NCBI GenBank assembly: GCA_018780805.1
Contig: JADMJD010000128.1
Location: 1 to 64,000, forward strand
DNA length: 64,000 nucleotides
Direction of reading: 5' to 3'
From: Rubrivivax sp.
Lineage (GTDB): Bacteria; Pseudomonadota; Gammaproteobacteria; Burkholderiales; Burkholderiaceae_C
Shown piece after piece: positions 25,998 through 34,155 of this stretch. The first letter of the stretch is position 1, and every line of letters begins with the position of its first letter. The translations under genes and the position numbers were made by a program. The notes beneath the pieces were generated by a model. It was not told the DNA's origin, ran no database searches, and saw nothing but the letters and a program-made list of their open reading frames with translations.

Positions 25998-27107
25998 ATG
26001 GGCAACCCCTCAACGACCACCACCACGACAGCCTCGACGGTGGCTGCCGCCGCAACCGCAGCCGCAACCGCAGCCGCACCCGCCGCAAGCCGCAGCCTGT
26101 ACCTGGCGTGGACGCACTTCCAGCGCCGCCAGGTGTCGATGGCCGACCTGGCGGGCTTCGAGTGTGTCTTCCTGCCGCTGGCCTACAAGGGCCGCAGCCA
26201 CCTGCTGCGCGGCCTGCACTACCTGCGGCTGATGCTGCGCACCGTCCAGGTGTTGCGCCAGCACCGGCCAGCGGTGTTGTGGCTGCAGCTGCCGCAGTTT
26301 CCGCTGCTGTGGGCGGCCATGCTCTACAGACTGTTGTTCGACCCGGCGCTGCAGCTGGTGGCCGACTGCCACAACGCCGCTTTCCAGGCGCCGTGGTCCC
26401 GGCTGCCGTTGGGGCTGTCGCTGTTGCGGCGCTGCACCTGCATCCTGGTGCACAACGACGACATGCGGGCCCGGGCGCAGCAGCTGGGTCTGCCCATGAC
26501 CCGTGTGCAGGTGCTGGAGGATGTGCCGCCGCTGCACCGCGGTGGCACGCGCGGTGTGCCGGTGCCCCCGGCGTTTGCGGGCCGCCCGCGGCCCTGGGTG
26601 TTGTTCCCCGGCAGTTACGGCCAGGACGAACCCATCGGCGAGTTGCTGGCGGCGGCCGCGATGATGCCGGCCGGCACCTTGGCCGTCACCGGCCGGCGCA
26701 GCAATGCCACCCGCAACGGCCACGACATCAGCCAGGTGCCCGCCAACACCGTGCTGACCGACTACGTGCCGGTGGCCGAGCTGGACGCCCTGCTGGCCCA
26801 TGCCGACGTGGTGCTGGCCTTGACACGCAACGACGGCATCCAGCTCAGCGTCTGCAACGAGGCGCTGGGCTTCGGCAAGCCCATGGTCATGTCCGGCACC
26901 CCGCTGCTGAGGGCGCTGTTCGGCAGTGCCGCCGTGGTGGTGGACTCGTCGGACCCGGCGGACATCCTGCGTGGCATCGGGCAGGCCTGGCAGGCGCGTG
27001 ACCACTGGGGTGATGCGGCCGAATCACTGGCGCATCAGCGGCGCAGCCGGTGGGTGGCCGAGCCTCTGCAACGATGCTTGCGGGTGCTGGATGCGCGTGT
27101 GCCATGA
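25998..27107 (+). CDS. GT-B-fold glycosyltransferase
   Basis: Cytoplasmic glycosyltransferase of 369 residues. After an unusual Thr/Ala-rich leader of about 30 residues it has a Rossmann-type N-domain (LQLPQFPLLWAAMLYRLL, DCHNAAFQAPWSRL) and a C-domain with FPGSYGQDEPIGELLAA and the donor-site region CNEALGFGKPMVMSGTPLL. The leader is encoded by a CCGCAACCGCAG microsatellite-like stretch (26048-26085). Sugar specificity is not recognisable. The end overlaps the ATP-grasp gene (ATGA). Confidence 0.8.
   Translation: MGNPSTTTTTTASTVAAAATAAATAAAPAASRSLYLAWTHFQRRQVSMADLAGFECVFLPLAYKGRSHLLRGLHYLRLMLRTVQVLRQHRPAVLWLQLPQFPLLWAAMLYRLLFDPALQLVADCHNAAFQAPWSRLPLGLSLLRRCTCILVHNDDMRARAQQLGLPMTRVQVLEDVPPLHRGGTRGVPVPPAFAGRPRPWVLFPGSYGQDEPIGELLAAAAMMPAGTLAVTGRRSNATRNGHDISQVPANTVLTDYVPVAELDALLAHADVVLALTRNDGIQLSVCNEALGFGKPMVMSGTPLLRALFGSAAVVVDSSDPADILRGIGQAWQARDHWGDAAESLAHQRRSRWVAEPLQRCLRVLDARVP
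26037..26090 (+). repeat. Ala-coding microsatellite in the glycosyltransferase gene
   Basis: Imperfect GCAACCGCAGCC repeats (12-bp unit, two good copies plus flanking degenerate ones) encode an Ala/Thr tract. Unit length is a multiple of three, so slippage would change tract length but not the frame. Confidence 0.55.
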
Positions 27108-28303
27108 GGGCCGGCCTGCCCCGTTGCATCGCCCTGGTCGGGCGCCTGGGCACACCGCAGCTGGCCTGCCTGCGCAGCTGGCGCCGCCGGGGCGTGCCGG
27201 TGCTGTTCGTGCACGACGGGCCGCAGCCCTTGTCGCGCCTGGTCGTGCGTTTGTTGGGGGTGCCCTGTGTGAACCTGGGGCCGCTGCGGCCTGGCGACGC
27301 GGCCTTCGTCGCTCAATTTGCTGGTCACCTGCGGGCGCATGGCGTGGACGCCGTGACCTGCGTCTCGGAGCCCATCAGCGAGGCCCTCTGGGCCATGGCG
27401 GCACGGTTGCCGCCGGGTCTGCGCCTGCTGTGTGTGCAGCCTGCGCAGGTGCGCGTGCTGGAATCCAAGTTTGCGCAGGACGCCACCGCGCGGGCAGCCG
27501 GCCTGCCCACGCTGCAGAGCTGGCGCTGGTGGCCTGGTGACGCGGCCCAGACGGTGGACGTGCCGCCGCAGGCCTTCCCGCTGGTGGTGCGGCCCGATGT
27601 GCAGCGCGCCGCCAACCCCGGCTTCAAACTGGCTGTGGTGAAGGACCCGGCCGCGTTGCGCGCGCTGGTGGCCGCGCTGGTGCCGGGCTCGTCGGGTGTC
27701 ATCGCCCAAACGCTGGTGCGGGGCCCCAACCTGCTGGTGCATGGCTACCGCAGCGCCGACGGCCGCTGGGGCGGGCATGTGGCCTTCCGGGTCGACGTCA
27801 AACACCGGGGTTTCACGGTTCGGCTCAGCCCCGTGCCGCTGCCGGCCGACCTTGCACAGGGCTGCCGCCGCATGGAGCAGGCGCTGGGCCTGTGCGGCGT
27901 GTACCACTGGGAGTTCGTGCAGGACGAGTCCTCGGGTGCGGCCTGGTTCCTGGACCTGAACCCCCGCTTCGGCGGCACCACGGGCAAGGTGCTGGCCGCG
28001 GGTTATGACGAACCGCTGGCACTGCTGGGCACGGCGCAGCCGGGGGCGTTGACGCACTCGCAGGTGCTGCACGCCCGGCTGCGCCCCAGCGGCGGCAAAC
28101 ACCAGGCGCTGGCGGCGCTGGTGGGGGCCTTGCGCCGCCGCAGCACCGAGGCCGACTACCCCTACCCCAACCTGCGGCGGCTGCTGCCGGCCCTGCTGCA
28201 CCAGCTGTTCCTGGGCCGCGACGAGATCCTGCGCCTGGCCGATGCACGCACCGGGCTGGCCTTTGCCGCGCACCAGATCGTGCGCCGGTGGATGCCGCGT
28301 TGA
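27104..28303 (+). CDS. ATP-grasp enzyme in polysaccharide locus
   Basis: Cytoplasmic protein of 399 residues with an ATP-grasp fold: an N-terminal pre-ATP domain (ALVGRLGTPQLACLRSWRRRG), a central part with LESKFAQDATARAAGLPTLQSW and FPLVVRPDV, and the metal-binding end FLDLNPRFGGTTGKVLAAGYD. Such enzymes form amide or ester bonds from a carboxylate, ATP and an amine. In this locus a plausible job is amidating a uronic acid with an amino acid or amine, or making a small precursor. No precise homolog is recognised. Start ATG 27104 overlaps the previous TGA. Confidence 0.75.
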   Translation: MRAGLPRCIALVGRLGTPQLACLRSWRRRGVPVLFVHDGPQPLSRLVVRLLGVPCVNLGPLRPGDAAFVAQFAGHLRAHGVDAVTCVSEPISEALWAMAARLPPGLRLLCVQPAQVRVLESKFAQDATARAAGLPTLQSWRWWPGDAAQTVDVPPQAFPLVVRPDVQRAANPGFKLAVVKDPAALRALVAALVPGSSGVIAQTLVRGPNLLVHGYRSADGRWGGHVAFRVDVKHRGFTVRLSPVPLPADLAQGCRRMEQALGLCGVYHWEFVQDESSGAAWFLDLNPRFGGTTGKVLAAGYDEPLALLGTAQPGALTHSQVLHARLRPSGGKHQALAALVGALRRRSTEADYPYPNLRRLLPALLHQLFLGRDEILRLADARTGLAFAAHQIVRRWMPR

Positions 28304-28412
28304 TGCCACGTTGAAGCCGCGTTGAATCACGGCCAGCGGGTCGCAGCGATGTATCAGCGGCCGGCTTCGCGGCTCTGTCCCACAGGAGCTGTTCAGCGCC
28401 AGGAGCAACCAG

Positions 28413-28523
28413 TTGAATGCCGAAGATTTCAAGCCACGCCAAGGCGTCCGCATTGCCGTGTTTGCCGTTTTCGTCCTGTTGCTCGCGCTGGCAGACCAGG
28501 TCTGGTTTTCCACCCCACTGTGA
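28413..28523 (+). CDS. 36-residue single-pass membrane peptide
   Basis: Short ORF below the track threshold: TTG 28413 to TGA 28523, encoding (M)NAEDFKPRQGVRIAVFAVF and ending in DQVWFSTPL. A charged N-terminus is followed by one hydrophobic helix (IAVFAVFVLLLALA), then a short polar tail, predicted N-in. AGGAG lies 7 bases before the TTG. It is read in a different frame from the ORF-track extension of the downstream dehydrogenase, whose ATG is 14 bp further on, and belongs to the same transcript. Function unknown; it could be a small accessory of the export machinery. Confidence 0.55.
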   Translation: MNAEDFKPRQGVRIAVFAVFVLLLALADQVWFSTPL

Positions 28524-28537
28524 ACGGAGACGCGCGA

Positions 28538-29893
28538 ATGTCCACCTTGCTTGAAGAACCTGCTGTGCGCACGGCGCGGGCCACTGAACGCGACGCAGCC
28601 GAGGGCCTGGCACTGGAGCGCATTGCCGTCATCGGCCTGGGTTATGTGGGTCTGCCGTTGGTGGTGGAGTTCGGCAAGCAGGGCCGCACCATCGGCCTGG
28701 ACATCGCGCGGCACAAGGTCGAGCTCTGCCAGCGCGGGCAGGACCCCTCACGCGAACTGAGCGACGAGGCGATGAAAGCCAGCAGCCATGCCGTCTACAC
28801 CGACGACCCCCAGTTGCTGGCCGAGGCGGACGTGATCATCGTGGCCGTGCCCACGCCGGTGGACGTCGCCCACATCCCGGACTTCGGGCCGCTGATCGGT
28901 GCCAGCACCAGCGTGGGCCGGCACATGAAAAAGGGCGCGCTGGTCATCTACGAAAGCACGGTCTACCCCGGTGCCACCGAGGAGGTCTGCATTCCGGTGC
29001 TGGAGCGCGAAAGTGGCCTGCGCTGGAAGCAGGATTTCTCCGTCGGTTACAGCCCCGAGCGCATCAACCCGGGCGACCGCGAACACACGCTGACCCGGGT
29101 GCTGAAGATCGTGAGCGGCGATTCACCCGAGACGCTAGAGCGTGTGGCCCGGGTCTACGAGCGCATCGTCGAGCCCGGTGTGCACCGCGCCAGCAGCATC
29201 AAGGCGGCGGAAGCGGCCAAGGTGATCGAAAACACCCAGCGCGACCTGAACATCGCGTTGATGAACGAGCTGTCCATCATCTTCGACCGCATGGGCATCG
29301 ACACCCACGAGGTGCTGGAGGCGGCCGGCACCAAGTGGAACTTCCTGAAGTTCAAGCCCGGTCTGGTGGGCGGCCACTGCATCGGCGTGGACCCGTATTA
29401 CCTCACCCACAAGGCCGACATGCTGGGTTATCACCCGCAGGTCATCCTGGCCGGGCGCCGCATCAACGACGGCATGGGCAAGTTCATCGCCGAGCAGACC
29501 ATCAAGCAGATGATCGCCGCCGGCAGCTACATCAAGGGCGCGCGCGTCAACGTGCTGGGCATGACCTTCAAGGAAAACTGCGCCGATCTGCGCAACAGCA
29601 AAGTCATCGACATCGTGCGCGAGCTGCAGTTTTTTGGCGTCGAGGTGCACGTGACCGACCCGCATGCCGATGCGCACGAAGCGCTGGCGGAATACGGTGT
29701 GCAGCTGCAGACCTGGGACGACCTGCCGCGCGCCGACGCCGTGGTGGCCGCCGTGGCGCATCAGGACTACGCCGCGCTGAGCCCGGAAGACCTGGGGCGC
29801 AAGCTCATCAAGGGCGGTGTGGTCATCGACGTCAAGTCGATGTATTCGCCGGTGCCGCTGCGGCTGGCGGGGTTCAGGGTGTGGCGGTTGTGA
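28538..29893 (+). CDS. UDP-N-acetylhexosamine 6-dehydrogenase (WbpA/WbpO/VipA/WecC type)
   Basis: NAD-dependent, two-step dehydrogenase of 451 residues producing a UDP-HexNAc uronic acid. NAD site IAVIGLGYVGLPLVVEFGKQG lies at about residues 30-50, the catalytic lysine region GTKWNFLKFKPG and the catalytic cysteine in GGHCIGVDPYYL follow. ATG 28538 follows ACGGAGA; the ORF-track start lies in the region of the small membrane peptide. Similarity pattern is nearer to VipA/WbpO/TviB than to E. coli WecC, so the substrate may be UDP-GlcNAc, UDP-GalNAc or UDP-ManNAc. It closes the polysaccharide locus. Confidence 0.9.
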   Translation: MSTLLEEPAVRTARATERDAAEGLALERIAVIGLGYVGLPLVVEFGKQGRTIGLDIARHKVELCQRGQDPSRELSDEAMKASSHAVYTDDPQLLAEADVIIVAVPTPVDVAHIPDFGPLIGASTSVGRHMKKGALVIYESTVYPGATEEVCIPVLERESGLRWKQDFSVGYSPERINPGDREHTLTRVLKIVSGDSPETLERVARVYERIVEPGVHRASSIKAAEAAKVIENTQRDLNIALMNELSIIFDRMGIDTHEVLEAAGTKWNFLKFKPGLVGGHCIGVDPYYLTHKADMLGYHPQVILAGRRINDGMGKFIAEQTIKQMIAAGSYIKGARVNVLGMTFKENCADLRNSKVIDIVRELQFFGVEVHVTDPHADAHEALAEYGVQLQTWDDLPRADAVVAAVAHQDYAALSPEDLGRKLIKGGVVIDVKSMYSPVPLRLAGFRVWRL

Positions 29894-29921
29894 GGCCAGC
29901 GAATGCGAGCGAGTGATCATG

Positions 29922-29996
29922 TGGCGCCCCCGGCGGGAATCGAACCCACATCTGAGACTTAGGAGGTCCCCGTTCTATCCATTGAACTACGGCGGC
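29922..29996 (-). tRNA. tRNA-Arg(CCT)
   Basis: The minus strand folds into a full cloverleaf: D-stem GTTC/GAAC, anticodon loop with CCT, T-arm GGTTCGATTCC and encoded CCA end. The acceptor 5' strand GCCGCCG pairs with CGGGGGC except for a G-G opposition at position 4:69. It lies between the polysaccharide locus and tamB. Confidence 0.92.
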
Positions 29997-30015
29997 GCGG
30001 CAGCGCGGGATTCTG

Positions 30016-33000
30016 TCACGGCACGCGCCAGATCCAGATCAGGTCCAGCGAGTTCTCGGCCCCGCTCTGGGCCCGCAGCGTGAAACGCTGGGCCGCGCGG
30101 TAGATCAGCTGCCAGGTGCCCACGGTGGCGTTCACGCCGCGTTCATAGCCCACGTACCAGCGTTGGCTGAGCTGTTTGCCCAGCGTGACGATGGTTTCGC
30201 TGGTGCTGTCGTCGGATTGCCGCACCGACAGCTCGTCCAGCCCCAGGCTGCGGATCAGCGTGTCGGTAGGGGCCTCGCCTTCGCCGGCCAGCAGGGCGAT
30301 GGCGGCACGCTGCAGCAGCGCGGTGTCGGCCCGGCCCAGGCCGCCGGGGTCGCGGCCCAGCACCAGCCAGGCGAGTTTGTCGGTGTCGCTCAGTTCGGGG
30401 TCGGAATGCAGCCGGATGCGCGGCGACTGCGCGGTGCCGGTGATGGCCACGCCGACCTCGATGTCCAGGTTGGGCCGCAGGGCCAGCACGTCCAGCCGCG
30501 GGTTGTCGGCCGGCCCGTAGAAGGCCACGATGCCACGTTGGATGGCCAGCTTCTGGCCGTAGGCGGCGTAGGTGCCACGCTCGGCGTTCACCGTGCCGTT
30601 CACCGCCAGCCGGCCCGTGGGCGCGCTGATGCGCAGGTCGCCGCGCAGCAAGGTGTCCAGCCCGCGGCCACGCACCTTGAGCTGCTGGCCCAGCGAGATG
30701 TCCAGCGCCACGTCGGTGCTGCGCGGTTTGCGGGTGGTGGTGGGGTCGGCTGCGGCCACCTCGGGTGCGCCGGGGCGGCGCACGTTCACGTCGTCGGCCA
30801 GGCTGGGCGCGTCGCTGCGGCTGGCGTCGAACAGCGCTTCGTCCACGTTCAGCTTGCCCTTGAGCGCCAATGACTGCGGCTTGAGCGTCAGCTCGGCGTT
30901 GCCGCTGGCCACCAGCCGGCGGTCCACCCGGCCCAGCACCTGGAACTGTTCGGCGCGCAGCTGCAGCCGGGCTTCGGGTGGGTTGACGAGGTCGGCGCCG
31001 CCGGTGACGGTGAGTGTGCCGGTGCCGGCGCGGAAGCTGAAACGTTCGATGTTGGCGCGGTTGCCTTCCAGCCGCAGCAAAACATCACCGCCGGTGACGT
31101 TGACACCTTGCAGCAGGTTGCGCACCCCCAGGCCGCTGCCCGACAAGGTGCCGTTGACGGCAGGGTTGGCAAACCGGCCGCTGAACACACCGTCGGTTTC
31201 CAGCGCACCTTCCAGCCGCCAGCCGGGCGGCACCCAGGCGCCCCAGATGCCCAGGTTGGCCACGCGCGCCTGCACGCCGCCGTCCACCACGGCGTCGGGC
31301 CCGGGCCAGCGGCGGTCGGGCGTGGTCTGCACACGCAGCAGGCCACCGGCGGCGCCCAGCGTGCGGCCGGCCAGGGCCTGCGTGAAGGTCCAGGTGCCGT
31401 CGTGGGCGTTCAGCGCGAGGCGCAGGTCGGTCAGGCCCAGGGCCAGCGGCGCCTCGGCGGTGTCGCGCACCTGCAGGTCGCCACCCTGGCGTTCGAAGAC
31501 CAGGTCGGCGTCGAAGCGTTCACCGGCTTTCAGGTCCAGCGTGGCGCCCACGCGCAGGTCGCCGTCCCAGCCCAGATCAGGCTGCCAGCGCGCCAGCAGC
31601 GGCGCCACACGCAGGCTCTCCAGCCGTGCGCGCAGGGTCAGCGCACCGGTGTCGTAGCGCACCTCGTCCCAGGCCAGGGCTATGTCGCCGGCCAGCTTCA
31701 GCCGGCCGGCGTCGGCACGCAGGCGTTGCAGGCCACCGTCGGGGCCTAGCGCCAGTTCGGCGCGCAGCGGGCCAGCGTCCAGCCAGTCGCGTGGGGGTGT
31801 GCCGGCCAAGGGCACGCGGCCGTCCCAGCCGCCAGCCGTCAGGCTCTCCAGCTGGCCGGTCCAGCGCCAGCCTTCGGGGCCGTGTTGGGCCTGACCATCA
31901 CCGCGCAGCGCCAGCCGTGTGCCACGTTGTGATTTCAGCGCAAAGGTCTGTTCCAGCACCGCCGGTGGTACCAAGGGCAGCGCGGCGTCGATGCGAAGCC
32001 GGTGGCTGGCCAGCGTGCCGGCCAGCTCGGCGCTGGCCACGGGCACCTTCTGGCCGCGCCAGGCCAGGTCCGTCATGGCCACTGTGGCATTCAGGGGTTG
32101 TTCGGTGCCACCGGTGGCATCGGCCGACAGGCGCCATTGCAGCGTGCCCTGGCCCAGCGCCAGCGGCCCGGCGCCCAGGGCCTGCAGCCGCGCGTGGCCG
32201 CTGCCGGCCATCACGGGCCAGCGGCCTTGCAGGGTGGCGTCGGCTTCGGCCTGGCCCCCGCGCGGCGCCCAGGGGGCCAGCGCCGGGTGCAGGGCGGCCA
32301 GCGGCGCCAGCGCGGCCAGGGCCGGTGCACGCAGCGTGAGCTGCCAGCGGTCGGCACGGCCATCGGCCAAGGGGTCGGCCTGGCCGCTGATGGTGAGCTG
32401 GTTGCCGGCCAGGTCCAGCGCGGCCTGCACCTGGGCGCCGGGGCTCAGGCTGAGCTGGCCCTGCACCGGCACACCGGCCAGCTGGGACGGCGCCAGCCGC
32501 AGCTGCGCCTGGCCGGCCAGGGCACGCCAGGCCTCGGGCTGCGTGTGTGTGCGCGCCAGAGCGCGGTCCGGCAGCGTGAGCGCCAGTGTCCAGTCGCCGT
32601 TCAGCTTGTGCGGGCCGCGGCGCCACGGGCTGTCTTCCGGCCCGGGCCACCAGGGCAGCGGGTCGAAGTCGGCCAGCCGGCCTTCACTGGCCAGCGACCA
32701 GCCGGCCCCCGCGCGCCGCAGCGTGGCGCTGGCCTCGGCGCTGGCCGTGCCGGTGCGCGCCTGCAGGCTGCGCAGCTGGAATTGTTCTGCGCTGGCGCTG
32801 GCGTCCAGCACCACTTGAACCGGTGTGGGCGCGGTGCTCAGCCGGCCTTCCAGCCGGCCTTGCAGTGTGGCCCGCCAGGGCGTGGGGGGTGTTGCGGATG
32901 TCGCGGATGGGCCGGCCTGCGGGTCGGGTGACGGCAGGCCGGTGAGCACCCCTTGCAGCGCGCCACCCAGTTGCATGGCCGCGGCGCGGCCGTCCACGCG

Positions 33001-34155
33001 CTGCGGCTGCAGGCCTTCGACGCGGGTGTCCAGCGTCAGCGTGTGGCCCAACCATTCGCCGCTGCCCGCCCAGCGGCCGGCGCTTGCGCTGGCGTCGGCC
33101 AGCTGCAGCGTGAAGGCTTCGATGGCCACGCGGTCGGGCTGGGCCAGCAGCGCACGCAGCCGCAGCTCGGCCTGGCGCAGCGGCAGCCGGCCCTCGTTCC
33201 AGCGGCCGGGCTGTTGGTTCTGCAGCGTCAGCTCGGCCAGGAAGGGTGCGTCGCGGGCACTGCTGCGCAGCGTGGCCTCGCCGTTCAGACGGGTCTGCGG
33301 CCAGCCGCTGGCCAGGGCCGCGAGGTCCAGGTCCCGGGTGCGGGCCGACAGGGCCGCCAGCGGCCAGGGCGCAAATGGCGTCAGCGTGCTCTGCAGGTCC
33401 AGCGCTGCGTTGTCGGCCTGGCCGCGCAGCGTGCCCTGCAGCGCCAGCCGGTCCAGCGGCCCCTGGGCCTGCAGCGTCGCGCGCCAGGGCAGGGTGGCGC
33501 TGGGCAGGGCATGCGCCTGGGCCGTCAGGCTGAGCGGGAAAGGCGCATCGCTGCCGATCTGCGCCTGGCCTTCAGCCTGCAGCTGGTCGCGCCGGAAGCG
33601 CAGCGTCTCGATGCGGTGTTCAGCGCCGGCGGCGGCGCCGAGGTCGAGCTTGGCGCTCAGGTCCAGCACCGGCGCCTGGCCGTCGATCTGCACCCGGCCC
33701 ACCTGCAGCGGCGTCTGCACCGACACCGGCAGCCGCAGCGTGGCCGGCGCGGTCAGCGGTGTGCTGCTGGCCGGCGCGCTTTGCCACAGCAGCGCACGCA
33801 GTGTCACGTGTTCGGCCTGCAGCCCCAGCCACTGGCCCGGTGCCGGGCGCCACTGCCAGCGCAGCTTCTTGATGGCCAGGCCTTGCAGTTCCAGCCGGCC
33901 CGCCGTGCCCTGCCAGACCAGGCGCTCGGCCCCGAGGTCATCGCCCAGCAGCGCGCCGCGTTGTGCTTCCACCTGCAGGCCGGGCACGCGTTTCAGCAGC
34001 CAGGCGGTGGCCCCTTCGCTGCGCAGCAGCAGCGGTGGCAGCGTGACCGCGGCCAGCCCCAGTGCCGCCACCGTGGCCACTGTGATCCACAGGCCCACGC
34101 GGCGTCGTGCCATGGGTGGCGCGGCCGGGTTGTCTGGCGTGTCGGGGCCGTCCAT
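30016..34155 (-). CDS. tamB: translocation and assembly module subunit TamB
   Basis: Very large protein of 1379 residues, inner-membrane anchored and spanning the periplasm. One N-terminal transmembrane helix (VGLWITVATVAALGLAAVTL, about residues 20-40) is followed by long beta-rich AsmA/TamB-like repeats. The C-terminus is a DUF490/TamB domain ending in IDLIWIWRVP after LGKQLSQRWYVGYERG. It works with TamA in outer-membrane protein insertion and envelope lipid transport. ATG and the tamA TGA share one base (TGATG), so expression is coupled. Confidence 0.93.
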   Translation of the reverse strand: MDGPDTPDNPAAPPMARRRVGLWITVATVAALGLAAVTLPPLLLRSEGATAWLLKRVPGLQVEAQRGALLGDDLGAERLVWQGTAGRLELQGLAIKKLRWQWRPAPGQWLGLQAEHVTLRALLWQSAPASSTPLTAPATLRLPVSVQTPLQVGRVQIDGQAPVLDLSAKLDLGAAAGAEHRIETLRFRRDQLQAEGQAQIGSDAPFPLSLTAQAHALPSATLPWRATLQAQGPLDRLALQGTLRGQADNAALDLQSTLTPFAPWPLAALSARTRDLDLAALASGWPQTRLNGEATLRSSARDAPFLAELTLQNQQPGRWNEGRLPLRQAELRLRALLAQPDRVAIEAFTLQLADASASAGRWAGSGEWLGHTLTLDTRVEGLQPQRVDGRAAAMQLGGALQGVLTGLPSPDPQAGPSATSATPPTPWRATLQGRLEGRLSTAPTPVQVVLDASASAEQFQLRSLQARTGTASAEASATLRRAGAGWSLASEGRLADFDPLPWWPGPEDSPWRRGPHKLNGDWTLALTLPDRALARTHTQPEAWRALAGQAQLRLAPSQLAGVPVQGQLSLSPGAQVQAALDLAGNQLTISGQADPLADGRADRWQLTLRAPALAALAPLAALHPALAPWAPRGGQAEADATLQGRWPVMAGSGHARLQALGAGPLALGQGTLQWRLSADATGGTEQPLNATVAMTDLAWRGQKVPVASAELAGTLASHRLRIDAALPLVPPAVLEQTFALKSQRGTRLALRGDGQAQHGPEGWRWTGQLESLTAGGWDGRVPLAGTPPRDWLDAGPLRAELALGPDGGLQRLRADAGRLKLAGDIALAWDEVRYDTGALTLRARLESLRVAPLLARWQPDLGWDGDLRVGATLDLKAGERFDADLVFERQGGDLQVRDTAEAPLALGLTDLRLALNAHDGTWTFTQALAGRTLGAAGGLLRVQTTPDRRWPGPDAVVDGGVQARVANLGIWGAWVPPGWRLEGALETDGVFSGRFANPAVNGTLSGSGLGVRNLLQGVNVTGGDVLLRLEGNRANIERFSFRAGTGTLTVTGGADLVNPPEARLQLRAEQFQVLGRVDRRLVASGNAELTLKPQSLALKGKLNVDEALFDASRSDAPSLADDVNVRRPGAPEVAAADPTTTRKPRSTDVALDISLGQQLKVRGRGLDTLLRGDLRISAPTGRLAVNGTVNAERGTYAAYGQKLAIQRGIVAFYGPADNPRLDVLALRPNLDIEVGVAITGTAQSPRIRLHSDPELSDTDKLAWLVLGRDPGGLGRADTALLQRAAIALLAGEGEAPTDTLIRSLGLDELSVRQSDDSTSETIVTLGKQLSQRWYVGYERGVNATVGTWQLIYRAAQRFTLRAQSGAENSLDLIWIWRVP

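Noticed and set aside
19441-29996. Polysaccharide locus as a genomic island inserted at tRNA-Arg
   Set aside because: No integrase, no direct repeat of the tRNA 3' end near 19.3 kb and no clear change in base composition was seen; adjacency to a tRNA alone is insufficient.
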